Source of the DNA: Bacillota bacterium
GTDB lineage: Bacteria > Bacillota_A > Clostridia > Tissierellales > Peptoniphilaceae
Direction: 5' to 3'
Assembly (NCBI GenBank): GCA_023418535.1
Contig: JAEZZN010000064.1
Coordinates: 1-37,205 of the forward strand
DNA: 37,205 nt
Every line of letters begins with the position of its first letter. Within the stretch, counting starts at the first letter, position 1. The position numbers and the translations under genes were made by a program. Below the pieces are notes generated by a model that saw only the letters and a list, made by a program, of their open reading frames with translations, was not told the origin of the DNA and made no database searches. Positions 7,659-16,146 of this stretch are shown here, piece by piece.

Positions 7659-8339
7659 ATGCATAAGATTTTGTTAGTAGAAGATGATAAATCATTGAGT
7701 GTAGGTCTAGTTTATTACTTAAACAAAGAAGGATATCATGTGATTCATACTGAAACAATCAAAGAAACTAGAGAAGTATTGACTGATAATGATTTTGACA
7801 TTGCAATACTTGATGTAACTTTGCCCGATGGTAATTCATATGAATTGATTCCGAAGTTAAATAGTCGTCGTATTCCGGTTGTATTTTTGACTGCTTTAGA
7901 TGAAGAAAAAGATATATTAAAAGGATTTGATTTGGGTGCGGAGGATTATATTACTAAGCCTTTTCATTTAAAAGTTTTAAATGCAAGAATCAAATTGATA
8001 TTGAAAAGAAATGAAGAAGAATTTTCAAATACTAGAGAATCTGGGGATTTAGTTGTGGATATTCCAGCAGTAAAAGTATATAAAAAAGGGAAACTTATAG
8101 ATCTTACACAGACGGAATACAAACTTCTTAACTATTTTATGGACAACTATAATATAGCTTTAAGTCGTGATAAATTGTTAGAGTTTTTATGGGATTCAGA
8201 TGCTGATTTTCAATCATATTCTACAATCGCTGTATATGTAAATAGATTAAGAGATAAATTGGATGATCATTCAACTCCACCAAAATATATCGCAACAAAA
8301 AGAGGTTTTGGATATATGTGGGTATCGGAGGTTAAATAA
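7659..8339 (+). CDS. OmpR/PhoB-family response regulator
   Basis: Cytoplasmic DNA-binding regulator phosphorylated by the kinase encoded next. The receiver domain (about 1-115) shows 'MHKILLVEDD' (acidic pocket), phospho-acceptor Asp52 in 'ILDVTLPDG', switch Thr in 'VVFLTALDEE' and Lys in 'DYITKPFHL'. The C-terminal winged helix (about 130-225) has 'LTQTEYKLLNYFM', 'SRDKLLEFLWD' and 'IAVYVNRLRDKL', ending 'YIATKRGFGYMW'. The frame is open back to 7581, but GGAGGGG at 7650-7656 places the start at ATG 7659, which gives the normal family length of 226. It overlaps the kinase gene by one base (TAATG). The target is probably the ABC operon immediately downstream, judging from the operator at 9523-9558. 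Confidence 0.9.
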   Translation: MHKILLVEDDKSLSVGLVYYLNKEGYHVIHTETIKETREVLTDNDFDIAILDVTLPDGNSYELIPKLNSRRIPVVFLTALDEEKDILKGFDLGAEDYITKPFHLKVLNARIKLILKRNEEEFSNTRESGDLVVDIPAVKVYKKGKLIDLTQTEYKLLNYFMDNYNIALSRDKLLEFLWDSDADFQSYSTIAVYVNRLRDKLDDHSTPPKYIATKRGFGYMWVSEVK

Positions 8340-9517
8340 TGGTTTTGATACAAGTAAAGAAATACTTTAAGGTATTTCTTTTTAATTTATTATTTATATT
8401 ATTATTTGCTTTTTTTATAAATAGCATAATTGACAATAAAATAAATCAAAAAGAAAATGAAATAAAAGAAGAAGTACTATTTGATTTAAGATTAAAATTA
8501 AATGATGATGAAGATTTAGCGAAAGAGATAATAACAGCAGATAATACAAGATTAAAAAATATTGCAAAAGAAATAAATGTTTCTAATGAAGAAAATAATA
8601 AAATTTCTCTTAGATATACATTTATAATAATTTCTTTTGTAATTTTTTTACAATTAATGAATTATCTATATTTGAGACAACAACAGAAGAAATACATTAA
8701 ATCTGTTGACGTTTTTATTGATTCTATTACTAATAGGAAATTTAATATTAGATTAAAAGAGAATGATGAGAATATTATTTCTAATTTAAATAATAGATTT
8801 AATAAGCTTGGTCTATCGGTTAGAAGAAATTACGAAAATCTTGAGAAGGAACAAGAAAAAATGCAAAAAGCATTGCAAGATATTTCTCATCAGATAAAAA
8901 CTCCGCTTGCAGCCTTGAATATGTACAATGAAATAATGATTGACTCTGAAGATTTAGAGGAAGATCATAGAGAATTTTTAGAATTAAGTCAAAGTCAAAT
9001 TGAAAGACTTAACTGGCTAATTTCATCATTATTAAAAATAGCTAAATTTGAATCTAAATTAATACAATTAAACAAAGAAAATTTCCCTGTTTCTAATTTA
9101 TCCCAAGATTTTGAAGATATATTAAAGGCAAATTTAATGAAGAAGAACTTGAGAATTATAAATACTGGGGATTTAGATGGTGTGGTTAATTTAGATTATA
9201 AATGGACTAGTGAAGCTCTTTTGAATATAGTAAAAAATGCTACTGAACACTCTCTTGAAAATACAGATATTGAAATTAAATATTCTGTGAATGTGGCAAT
9301 GACAAAGATAGAAATTATAAATAAAGGAAATCTTATAGATCCTGATGAATTAACAAAGATATTTACAAGATTTTATAAGTCAAGTAAAAATAGCAGTTCC
9401 CAATCTATAGGAATTGGTCTAAATCTAAGCAAAAATATAATAGAGAGTCAGGGTGGAACTATTTCTGTACAAAATAATGAAGATGGTGTTCAATTCAATA
9501 TTTTATTTTTACCTTAG
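8339..9517 (+). CDS. Sensor histidine kinase
   Basis: 392 residues. A transmembrane helix (about 9-29), an extracytoplasmic charged region of about 70 residues, a second transmembrane helix (about 97-113), a HAMP-like linker and coiled coil, then a HisKA dimerisation domain with 'LQDISHQIKTPLAALNMY' (phospho-acceptor His184), and an HATPase_c domain with N-box 'LLNIVKNATEHS', a 'FTRFYKSS' F-box and G-box 'SIGIGLNLSKNII'. It partners with the regulator encoded upstream, with which it is translationally coupled. The SD is GGAGG at 8327-8331. The sizeable external loop separates it from the small intramembrane-sensing BceS type, although the operator downstream resembles BceR sites. The signal is probably envelope stress or an antimicrobial peptide, inferred from the adjacent transporter and LCP gene. 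Confidence 0.88.
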   Translation: MVLIQVKKYFKVFLFNLLFILLFAFFINSIIDNKINQKENEIKEEVLFDLRLKLNDDEDLAKEIITADNTRLKNIAKEINVSNEENNKISLRYTFIIISFVIFLQLMNYLYLRQQQKKYIKSVDVFIDSITNRKFNIRLKENDENIISNLNNRFNKLGLSVRRNYENLEKEQEKMQKALQDISHQIKTPLAALNMYNEIMIDSEDLEEDHREFLELSQSQIERLNWLISSLLKIAKFESKLIQLNKENFPVSNLSQDFEDILKANLMKKNLRIINTGDLDGVVNLDYKWTSEALLNIVKNATEHSLENTDIEIKYSVNVAMTKIEIINKGNLIDPDELTKIFTRFYKSSKNSSSQSIGIGLNLSKNIIESQGGTISVQNNEDGVQFNILFLP

Positions 9518-9522
9518 TAATA

Positions 9523-9562
9523 TTACAAAATTGTAAAATAGATGTAATCGAATTGTAATTCG
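9523..9562 (+). promoter_or_regulatory. Candidate response-regulator operator upstream of the ABC operon
   Basis: TTACA-AAAT-TGTAA (9523-9536) is a perfect inverted repeat and matches the TnACA-N4-TGTAA form I recall for BceR-type sites. The half-site recurs as TTGTAA 9531, ATGTAA 9542 and TTGTAA 9553, exactly 11 bp apart, as expected for head-to-tail OmpR-family dimers. The last lies in a second palindrome, CGAATT-GT-AATTCG (9549-9562). The position, directly after the kinase stop and before the transporter, fits autoregulation of the target operon. Confidence 0.6.
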
Positions 9563-9594
9563 AGTCTAGTACTATGTATTTAGGGAGGAAGGAA

Positions 9595-10260
9595 ATGAAT
9601 ATAATAAGAACGGAAAATCTAAATAAAATATATGAAGGCACTAATCCAGTCCATGCCGTGAATAATGTTAATTTGGAAATAGAAGAAGGAGAATTTGTCG
9701 CTATAGTTGGAGTTAGTGGTGGTGGTAAATCTACTTTATTACATATGTTGGGAGGACTCGATATTCCTACTAGTGGTAAAGTTCTAATAAATGGAAAAGA
9801 TATTTACGAAATGTCTGATGAAGAAAGATCCATTTTTAGGAGAAGAAGTATTGGATTTATATTTCAATTTTTTAATTTACTTCCTATTTTAACTGCTAAA
9901 GAAAATATTGAGCTAGCAGCATCTTTAGATGGTGCTGAAGTCGATAGTAAAATGATTGAAGAACTTGTAAGAGTTTTAGGATTAAAAGAAAGATTAAATC
10001 ATTTTCCAAATCAATTATCTGGTGGAGAGCAACAGAGAGTTTCAATAGGTAGAGCTTTAGCATACAAACCTGAAATTATACTTGCTGATGAACCAACTGG
10101 AAATTTGGATAAGAAAAATTCAGAAATAATAATAGATTTATTAAAATTATTTGCAAAAAAATATGGTATTACAGTCGTAATGATTACTCATGATTTGAAT
10201 ATTGCAAGTACTGCAGATAGGATTATAAAAATTGAAGATGGAAAGATAGTGAGTGATTAA
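9595..10260 (+). CDS. ABC transporter ATPase (MacB/LolD/BceA-like)
   Basis: 221-residue ATP-binding subunit that powers the FtsX-type permease encoded next. Walker A is 'GVSGGGKST', Q-loop 'FIFQFFNLLP', signature 'LSGGEQQRVSIGRAL', Walker B 'IILADEPTGNLD', and an H-loop 'MITHDLN'. The 'EPTGNLD' signature and 'FQFFNLLP' are typical of the lipoprotein-release/antimicrobial-peptide ATPase group. An upstream in-frame ATG at 9574 exists, but GGGAGGAAGG at 9583-9592 sits just before ATG 9595, which also gives the usual family length. Together with the permease it forms a type VII (mechanotransmission) ABC transporter, which usually works on substrates in the outer membrane leaflet rather than moving them across. 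Peptide detoxification is inferred from the two-component partner. Confidence 0.9.
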   Translation: MNIIRTENLNKIYEGTNPVHAVNNVNLEIEEGEFVAIVGVSGGGKSTLLHMLGGLDIPTSGKVLINGKDIYEMSDEERSIFRRRSIGFIFQFFNLLPILTAKENIELAASLDGAEVDSKMIEELVRVLGLKERLNHFPNQLSGGEQQRVSIGRALAYKPEIILADEPTGNLDKKNSEIIIDLLKLFAKKYGITVVMITHDLNIASTADRIIKIEDGKIVSD

Positions 10261-10261
10261 T

Positions 10262-13021
10262 ATGAATATAATTTCTAAAATTACACTTAGATATTTAAAA
10301 CAAAATAAAGTAAGGACTATATTGACTATTATAGGAATCGCTATATCGATAGTAACTGTTTCAAGCTTGGGTTCAATTGTTTTATCATTTGTAGATAATT
10401 TAAAAGAAGATTATATAAGTGGAGAAGGGGCATATGATTTTAGAATAACTAATTCTAACTCTAAAATTGATGCTAAAGTAAATAATATTAAAAATGTCAA
10501 AGCTTCTTATAAATTAAAAAAAGAAAGTATTGCAAGAATTGAACATAGAGATGAAAATTTAGATTTAAATTATTTTATGGGAATAAATATCCTAGAAGCA
10601 AGTGACGCTTTTTATGATGAATTTACTTCAAAAAAATTTCTTATAGAAGGAAGGATGCCTAGAAATAATACAGAAATTCTTATTCCATATGATATGAAAT
10701 ATATGGGCGATGGTTTTAATAGATTAGGAAATAAGATTTCAGTAGGAATTACTAAAGCTCTTGAAGGTGAATATAGTTTCTCCAATCCTTTTTCTATTAA
10801 TTATTTAAGAGAATTAAATGGACAAGAACTATTAACTGAATCAGATTATAGTCAAAAAATTAGATATATCTATGAAATACGAAACAATGATTATAAAGAG
10901 AACGAGAAAAATAATTCTATTATTAAAGAATTTGAAGAAAATATAAAAAACTTTTATATTTCAGAAGGTGATCTTGAATCTTTAGTAAATAAATTTGATG
11001 AAACCAGGACTTATACTATAGTTGGATATCATTATGGATATAGTGAAGATATTACAAGAAATGAAGAGTTTATACCTATAAAAAATAGTATTTCATGGAG
11101 TAAAAGAGAAGAGTATGAAAAAAACACAAATAATTTAATATTTAGTGGTGATTTTTATACAGTAAACAATAATATTTCAGATAATTATAATCTTTATGGT
11201 GTTTTTTCTAAATATGACAATATAAAATCGGATGAATATAAAATTGCGAAAATACTCCAAGAAGTAGAGAAAGAGAATGATTTTTGGCTTAATACAAACT
11301 TAATAAGCTTTAAAAATATTTTCAAATCTAATATTGGATTATTCTTGCTTTCGTTTAGTGGAGTTTTAGGGCTAGTAATTCTTATATCAATAGTAGTATT
11401 TGTATACAATATATTTACTACAACTTATGTTGAACGATTGAAAGATTTAGGATTGCTAAAAGTAGCAGGAATTACAAATAAACAATTATTGAAAATGATA
11501 TTACTGGATTCCTTTATTTACTTTATAATATCAGTACCTTTAGGGTATTTATTTGGAATGATTTCGATGAAATTAGTCTTTAATTATGTAAATAAGGCTT
11601 TGATTGAACTTTCCGTAATAAGTCCATACACATTGACAATATCTGCTGGATATGTAATTCCGCTTATTTCTGCTATATTTGGATTTTTAATAATATTTGC
11701 TTCAAATATAATGTCTGCTGTATTCGTGTTTAGAAAAACTCCAATTGAGGCATTCAAAGCTAATAATTATGTTGAAGATAATTATAGACCTAAAAAGCGA
11801 AGATTCTTAAGAAGAATTTTAGGATATGATGGTTTCATAGCATCTAGGAATATAGATAGAAATAGAAAAAGATTTTTAATGACGATACTTAGTATTACCA
11901 TGAGTATCACGATGTTTACAGTCGTTTCAAATATTTCAATATATGTTGAAAATGACTATTATGATGTATCTAGAAAGAAAGAAGATGTTTATGGTAGCGT
12001 GGTAACTCTTGACAAATATTTCAATCAATTAAAATCAGATTTAAATAATTTAGATGGAATAAAGATATTATCTACTCAAAAAATAAATATGTTGAATTTA
12101 GTTCAGAAAAGTGATTTAACAAAAGAGATAATAGAAAGTGGATATATTTATCCAGAAGTTCAAGTCGCTATAATGAAAAATTTAGAATTTGAAGAAATGT
12201 TTGGATCAAAAGACAACATATATTTCACTTCAAATAATGACGATCATAAAATAGGTGAAAAATATGAAATAAGTTTATTACCACTTTATGGTAAAGTTGA
12301 TGAATATGAAGATGATATCTTTTCAAATGTTAAAGAAGATACTGAAATTAAATTAAATGTAATTAAAAAAGAGTTTACAGAGCTTGAAAGTTTTGGAGTA
12401 TATGGATATTCAAATGTTTTATTTATGAATGAAGATAATTATATGAAATTACTTGAAAATCCTGAAATAAAGGAATTAGAGTCAAAAACTAGGATATTAA
12501 TTGAAAGAACTGATTATGATTATAAGATAGGTTATGAATTAAATTCCGTACTAAAGAAATACCCTACAACGGGGATTGAACTTAAAATAGCACCAATATT
12601 TAAGATATTAAAATTATTCATATATGGGTTTATTATTTTAATAATGTCAATTTCTGCAACTAATGTTATGAATGTAAGCTATACAAATATGTATACGAGA
12701 AGACATGAACTAGCTTTAATTAAGACTGTAGGAATAGAGAATAAGAGATTAAAGAGAATAGTCATGTATGAGAATATGCTTTCAGTAGTAATTTCAGTAA
12801 TACTTTCATTTATTTTATCTGTAGTTATTACCTATCTTCTATATACCCTGACTTTAGGAGATGTGAGAGACTTAATATATTTAGAATTCGTTAAAATATA
12901 TGTAATTCCATTGAAAGCATGGGCTTTAGGTTCCATAGTTTCTATTGCTTTAATTTACTTTTTTGCATCAATCTCATATAATAAAATGATGAAGGACGAT
13001 ATTACAAATTTATTAAAATAG
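10262..13021 (+). CDS. Large FtsX-family ABC permease
   Basis: About 919 residues, with a tandem FtsX layout. TM1 (about 15-40) is followed by an extracellular domain of about 320 residues, then three TMs (about 355-485, with 'VYNIFTTTYVERLKDLGLLKVAGIT'). A second TM1-like helix (about 535-560, 'FLMTILSITMSITMFTVVS') is followed by a second external domain of about 225 residues and three last TMs (about 785-910, with 'TRRHELALIKTVG'). That gives 4+4 helices and two external domains, unlike the 10-helix, single-domain BceB. The 'ELALIKTVG'-type coupling motif occurs in each half ('LKDLGLLKVAG' and 'RHELALIKTVG'). GTG 10253 is an alternative start overlapping the ATPase; ATG 10262 follows the ATPase stop by 1 bp. 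Likely role is resistance to or sensing of cell-wall-targeting peptides, by context. Confidence 0.85.
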   Translation: MNIISKITLRYLKQNKVRTILTIIGIAISIVTVSSLGSIVLSFVDNLKEDYISGEGAYDFRITNSNSKIDAKVNNIKNVKASYKLKKESIARIEHRDENLDLNYFMGINILEASDAFYDEFTSKKFLIEGRMPRNNTEILIPYDMKYMGDGFNRLGNKISVGITKALEGEYSFSNPFSINYLRELNGQELLTESDYSQKIRYIYEIRNNDYKENEKNNSIIKEFEENIKNFYISEGDLESLVNKFDETRTYTIVGYHYGYSEDITRNEEFIPIKNSISWSKREEYEKNTNNLIFSGDFYTVNNNISDNYNLYGVFSKYDNIKSDEYKIAKILQEVEKENDFWLNTNLISFKNIFKSNIGLFLLSFSGVLGLVILISIVVFVYNIFTTTYVERLKDLGLLKVAGITNKQLLKMILLDSFIYFIISVPLGYLFGMISMKLVFNYVNKALIELSVISPYTLTISAGYVIPLISAIFGFLIIFASNIMSAVFVFRKTPIEAFKANNYVEDNYRPKKRRFLRRILGYDGFIASRNIDRNRKRFLMTILSITMSITMFTVVSNISIYVENDYYDVSRKKEDVYGSVVTLDKYFNQLKSDLNNLDGIKILSTQKINMLNLVQKSDLTKEIIESGYIYPEVQVAIMKNLEFEEMFGSKDNIYFTSNNDDHKIGEKYEISLLPLYGKVDEYEDDIFSNVKEDTEIKLNVIKKEFTELESFGVYGYSNVLFMNEDNYMKLLENPEIKELESKTRILIERTDYDYKIGYELNSVLKKYPTTGIELKIAPIFKILKLFIYGFIILIMSISATNVMNVSYTNMYTRRHELALIKTVGIENKRLKRIVMYENMLSVVISVILSFILSVVITYLLYTLTLGDVRDLIYLEFVKIYVIPLKAWALGSIVSIALIYFFASISYNKMMKDDITNLLK

Positions 13022-13039
13022 GTCTTTCTTGGAGATGAT

Positions 13040-14233
13040 ATGAAAGATAAGAGAGAAAGAAGAGTTTTAGATACAGGGGATAGGTATAATAACTCAATGT
13101 ATCAAAATTCAAATAATGAATCATTCAATTCATATGGTAGAAAAAAAAGATATAATAAACTAAAGATTATATTTTTAATAAGTTTTATATTTAGTGCAAT
13201 TTTTCTAGGATTTTTGTATATTAAATCTTTACTTATATTTAGACATAGACTAATATTAACAGCAGTAGTTATAGTTTTTTATATTCTTGTTTTATTGATT
13301 ATAAATGCTAAACGAAAAACTTTACTAAAAACTCTGTCAATATTGCTCATGATATTTTTAGGAATTGGAGAATTGGCATTTGTATATCTATATGGAATTG
13401 TAGAAGTAGAAATGAAAAATACAAATCGAGATAATATTGCAGTTTCTAGTGAATATAAGAAGAAAGATTGTTTCAATGTATATATGTCTGGGCTAGATGT
13501 AGATGGTGATATCTCAACTATATCAAGATCAGATGTAAATATAGTTGCAAGTATGAACTTGAAAAATGGTGAAGCTATATTAACCTCAGTTCCTAGAGAT
13601 AGTTATTTACCAATAGCAGGAGAAGGAAATAATGAGCTTGATAAACTAACTCATGCTGGAAATTATGGTGTTAAGTCTTCTATGGATACAATTGCGAATG
13701 CTCTTTCAATTGAATTACCTTATTATGCAAAAGTTAATTTTACTTCATTTGTAAAAATTGTAGATATATTAGGTGGAATTGAAGTCGAAAATACTCAAGA
13801 ATTTACTTCAAATGTTTCTGGAAAATTCTATGAAAAGGGTAAGGTTTATCTAGATGGAGCTGGAGCCCTAGATTTTGTAAGAGAAAGATATGGCTTAGTA
13901 GACGGGGATCTAGATAGAGGTAGAAATCAAGAAAAAGTATTAAAAGCAATATTTAGTAAAATGGCTAGACCTTCAAGTTTATTCAATATAAAAGAAATTA
14001 CCAGAGCGATTTCAGAATCAATAAGTACAAATATTCCTACAAACAAGCTATTTAATATAGCAAGTTCATATGTATTTCATTTTGGTTTTGATTTTGAAAA
14101 TCAAGAGCTTGATGGATACTATGATTATCTACCATCATATGCAATGCCAGGATACAATCTTTCTATGTTTATAATATATGATGAAAGTATTGAAGAAGTA
14201 AGAGATAAAATAGAAAATTTATTAGAAAAATAA
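13040..14233 (+). CDS. LytR-CpsA-Psr (LCP) family cell-wall glycopolymer transferase
   Basis: Membrane phosphotransferase that attaches teichoic-acid-like or capsular polymers from undecaprenyl carriers to peptidoglycan (family knowledge). 397 residues. A basic cytoplasmic tail (1-40), three TMs (about 41-62, 70-90, 96-118), then the extracellular LCP domain (about 145-315) with 'VYMSGLD', 'ILTSVPRDSYLPI', 'DKLTHAGNYG', 'VDILGGIEVEN' and 'DFVRERYGLVDGDLDRGRNQEKVLKAI', including the conserved arginines and aspartates that bind pyrophosphate. TTGGAGATGAT gives an SD 19 bp after the permease stop, with no terminator between, so it is probably co-transcribed with the ABC/two-component module. That links the module to cell-wall maintenance. 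Confidence 0.9.
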   Translation: MKDKRERRVLDTGDRYNNSMYQNSNNESFNSYGRKKRYNKLKIIFLISFIFSAIFLGFLYIKSLLIFRHRLILTAVVIVFYILVLLIINAKRKTLLKTLSILLMIFLGIGELAFVYLYGIVEVEMKNTNRDNIAVSSEYKKKDCFNVYMSGLDVDGDISTISRSDVNIVASMNLKNGEAILTSVPRDSYLPIAGEGNNELDKLTHAGNYGVKSSMDTIANALSIELPYYAKVNFTSFVKIVDILGGIEVENTQEFTSNVSGKFYEKGKVYLDGAGALDFVRERYGLVDGDLDRGRNQEKVLKAIFSKMARPSSLFNIKEITRAISESISTNIPTNKLFNIASSYVFHFGFDFENQELDGYYDYLPSYAMPGYNLSMFIIYDESIEEVRDKIENLLEK

Positions 14234-14237
14234 ATAT

Positions 14238-14276
14238 AAAATGCCTTTTGTTTTATTATACAAAAGGTATTTTTTA
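14238..14276 (+). terminator. Intrinsic terminator after the LCP gene
   Basis: 13-bp stem (14238-14250 with 14261-14273, one G-T wobble), 10-nt loop, and a run of T's. It closes the module that began at 7659. Confidence 0.85.
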
Positions 14277-14434
14277 TGAATATTTTTTGAAAATGCTGTG
14301 ATTTACAATAATAATCAATAAAGAGAAGACAAAATTTTAAGAATATTTTCAAATTTCACATTTTCAACATATTTTTCATAATTAATATATATATTGAAAG
14401 TATTATATAAACATAAGATAGACAGGAGGACATT

Positions 14435-15901
14435 ATGACAGGCAGAAATAATGATGAATTCACTCAATGGTTAAATGATTTAGAATCAGGAAATAGTGAA
14501 CTAAAAAATAATAATATAGAAAATAATAATAACATTAATAAAAATAACGATGATATTAATCAAAACAATATAAATGAAAATCAAATCTATGAATCTCATA
14601 ATTATCAAACTCCAATATTTAATGCATACAGAGTTAATGATAAAAATGAAGATTATGTAAATAATAATTTTGAAAATAATAATGATAATTTCGAAACTAA
14701 TAATAATTTTGAAAACTCTAGTAATGATAATTACGAAAGACAAAGAAAAATTTATGTAGATAAAGATTATGTTGATGAACAAATTAAAAAAAGTAAACCA
14801 AGATTTAGATTTTTGAAATCTATGGCAATGATTTTAGTAGGAGCTATTATCGGATCTTTTATTGGGCCATATGCAAATGGATTAATAAATGGTACCGAAT
14901 ATACATCTTCAAATCTTAATAGTAATCAAGCTATCAATATAAATGCTACAGATGAAAATAATATTGAAAATGCTGTTGCAAAAAAATCTATCAAATCAGT
15001 AGTTGGTATTCAATCAACAGTACAAGGAGAAAGTAATCCATTTTTAAATACCAGAGATAAAGTAGTTATTGGATCTGGTGTAATAGTTAGTCAAGATGGA
15101 TATATACTCACAAATGCTCATGTTGTTCAAGGTCAAGGAAGCCACCTACAAGTAATATTTTCAGATGGTGCGACTGCAGACGCTAAGCTTGTATACTATG
15201 ATGAGTCGTTAGATTTAGCTGTAATAAAAGTTGAAAAGACAGGACTACCAGCTATTCAATTTGCTGATAGTGATAAAGTAGAAATAGGGGATAAGGCTAT
15301 AGCTATTGGTAATCCAACTGGATTTAATCTTCAATCAACATTGACATCAGGTTATATTTCAGGACTTAATAGAGCGATAAAAATGGAATCAGGTCAAGAT
15401 ATGACAGGATTGATTCAAACTGATGCATCGATTAACAGAGGTAATAGTGGTGGAGCTTTACTAAATAAAAATGGAGATTTAATAGGAATCAATACTGCTA
15501 AGACAGGAAATACTGATGGTATAGGCTTTGCAATACCTTCAAATACAGCAAAAGAAATAGTTAATCAAATTATTGAAAAAGGAAGTTACACACCTATAGT
15601 TCTAGGTATTAGAGGAATAGATTTAAGTATCTATAAACAAATGTATCAAAATCCAAATTTAGATTTTGATAATGGTGTTATCGTATCAGATGTTGAAAAG
15701 AATTCATCAGCTGATAAAGCTGGAATTAAACCGGGAGATATAATCACAAAAATAGAAAATAGACCGATTAGTTCAAAGAATGAGTTGAAACAAGTACTTA
15801 TAACTCACAATATTGGTGATGAAGCTAAAATAACTGTTTATAGAGATGGTCAAGAAAAAGAAATAAATATTAAATTTGAAGGAGAACAACCAAATATTTA
15901 A
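14435..15901 (+). CDS. htrA: HtrA/DegP-like membrane-anchored serine protease
   Basis: Surface quality-control protease degrading misfolded exported proteins. 488 residues: a long cytoplasmic N-terminal region that is strongly Asn-rich (about 20-105), one TM (about 127-150, 'SMAMILVGAIIGSFIGPYA'), a trypsin-like S1C domain (about 175-365) with triad His229 ('ILTNAHVV'), Asp260 ('ESLDLAVIKV') and Ser338 ('INRGNSGGAL'), and one PDZ domain (about 385-480, 'SADKAGIKPGDIITKIENRPI'). Start ATG follows CAGGAGG with good spacing. It forms its own unit: a terminator lies before it and a hairpin-rich spacer after it. The poly-Asn region is probably disordered and encoded by AAT/AAC-rich DNA prone to slippage. 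Position beside DnaA-box-like repeats recalls the htrA-spo0J-oriC linkage of streptococci, but no spo0J or dnaA is here. Confidence 0.93.
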   Translation: MTGRNNDEFTQWLNDLESGNSELKNNNIENNNNINKNNDDINQNNINENQIYESHNYQTPIFNAYRVNDKNEDYVNNNFENNNDNFETNNNFENSSNDNYERQRKIYVDKDYVDEQIKKSKPRFRFLKSMAMILVGAIIGSFIGPYANGLINGTEYTSSNLNSNQAININATDENNIENAVAKKSIKSVVGIQSTVQGESNPFLNTRDKVVIGSGVIVSQDGYILTNAHVVQGQGSHLQVIFSDGATADAKLVYYDESLDLAVIKVEKTGLPAIQFADSDKVEIGDKAIAIGNPTGFNLQSTLTSGYISGLNRAIKMESGQDMTGLIQTDASINRGNSGGALLNKNGDLIGINTAKTGNTDGIGFAIPSNTAKEIVNQIIEKGSYTPIVLGIRGIDLSIYKQMYQNPNLDFDNGVIVSDVEKNSSADKAGIKPGDIITKIENRPISSKNELKQVLITHNIGDEAKITVYRDGQEKEINIKFEGEQPNI

Positions 15902-15929
15902 TTTAGTGAATTAAAATTCAAGAGTTTAG

Positions 15930-16024
15930 TTATCAACAATATTCCTCCGAAATATAGAATGTAAAAATCATGATCTATCCACATTATCAAAATTAACCGT
16001 GGATAATGTGGATAATGTTGATAA
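15930..16024. promoter_or_regulatory. Cluster of DnaA-box-like 9-mers
   Basis: Plus strand: TTATCAACA (15930-15938) and CTATCCACA (15975-15983). Minus strand: TTATCCACG (15998-16006), TTATCCACA (16007-16015, perfect consensus) and TTATCAACA (16016-16024); these three abut with no spacer. A further near-match, TTATCAAAA, lies at 15984-15992. Part of the cluster also forms a 13-bp inverted repeat (15976-15988 with 16002-16014), so an RNA hairpin is an alternative reading. Neighbouring genes on both sides run in the + direction, which argues against a bidirectional chromosome origin. Confidence 0.5.
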
Positions 16025-16045
16025 CTTATAGTTAATAAATATAAA

Positions 16046-16090
16046 AAATAACACAAATTTAGAAAAAAATTAATTTGTGTTATTTTTTTT
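16046..16090 (+). terminator. Intrinsic terminator between htrA and hpf
   Basis: 14-bp perfect stem (16046-16059 with 16072-16085), 12-nt loop, followed by T's to about 16090. It would end htrA transcription ahead of hpf. Confidence 0.8.
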
Positions 16091-16146
16091 ATTAAAAATC
16101 TATAAAATGGGTAATAAATAATTAACAGATAATTGGGAGGTATGAT

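Noticed and set aside
14501..14782. Minus-strand 93-codon frame opposite the htrA Asn-rich region
   Set aside because: It is the Ile/Phe/Val-rich mirror of AAT/AAC repeats, without SD or promoter.
15898..16146. Treating the DnaA-box cluster as the chromosomal origin oriC
   Set aside because: No dnaA/dnaN/rpmH/spo0J nearby, no DnaA-trio-like repeats seen, and genes on both sides are co-oriented instead of diverging from the site.
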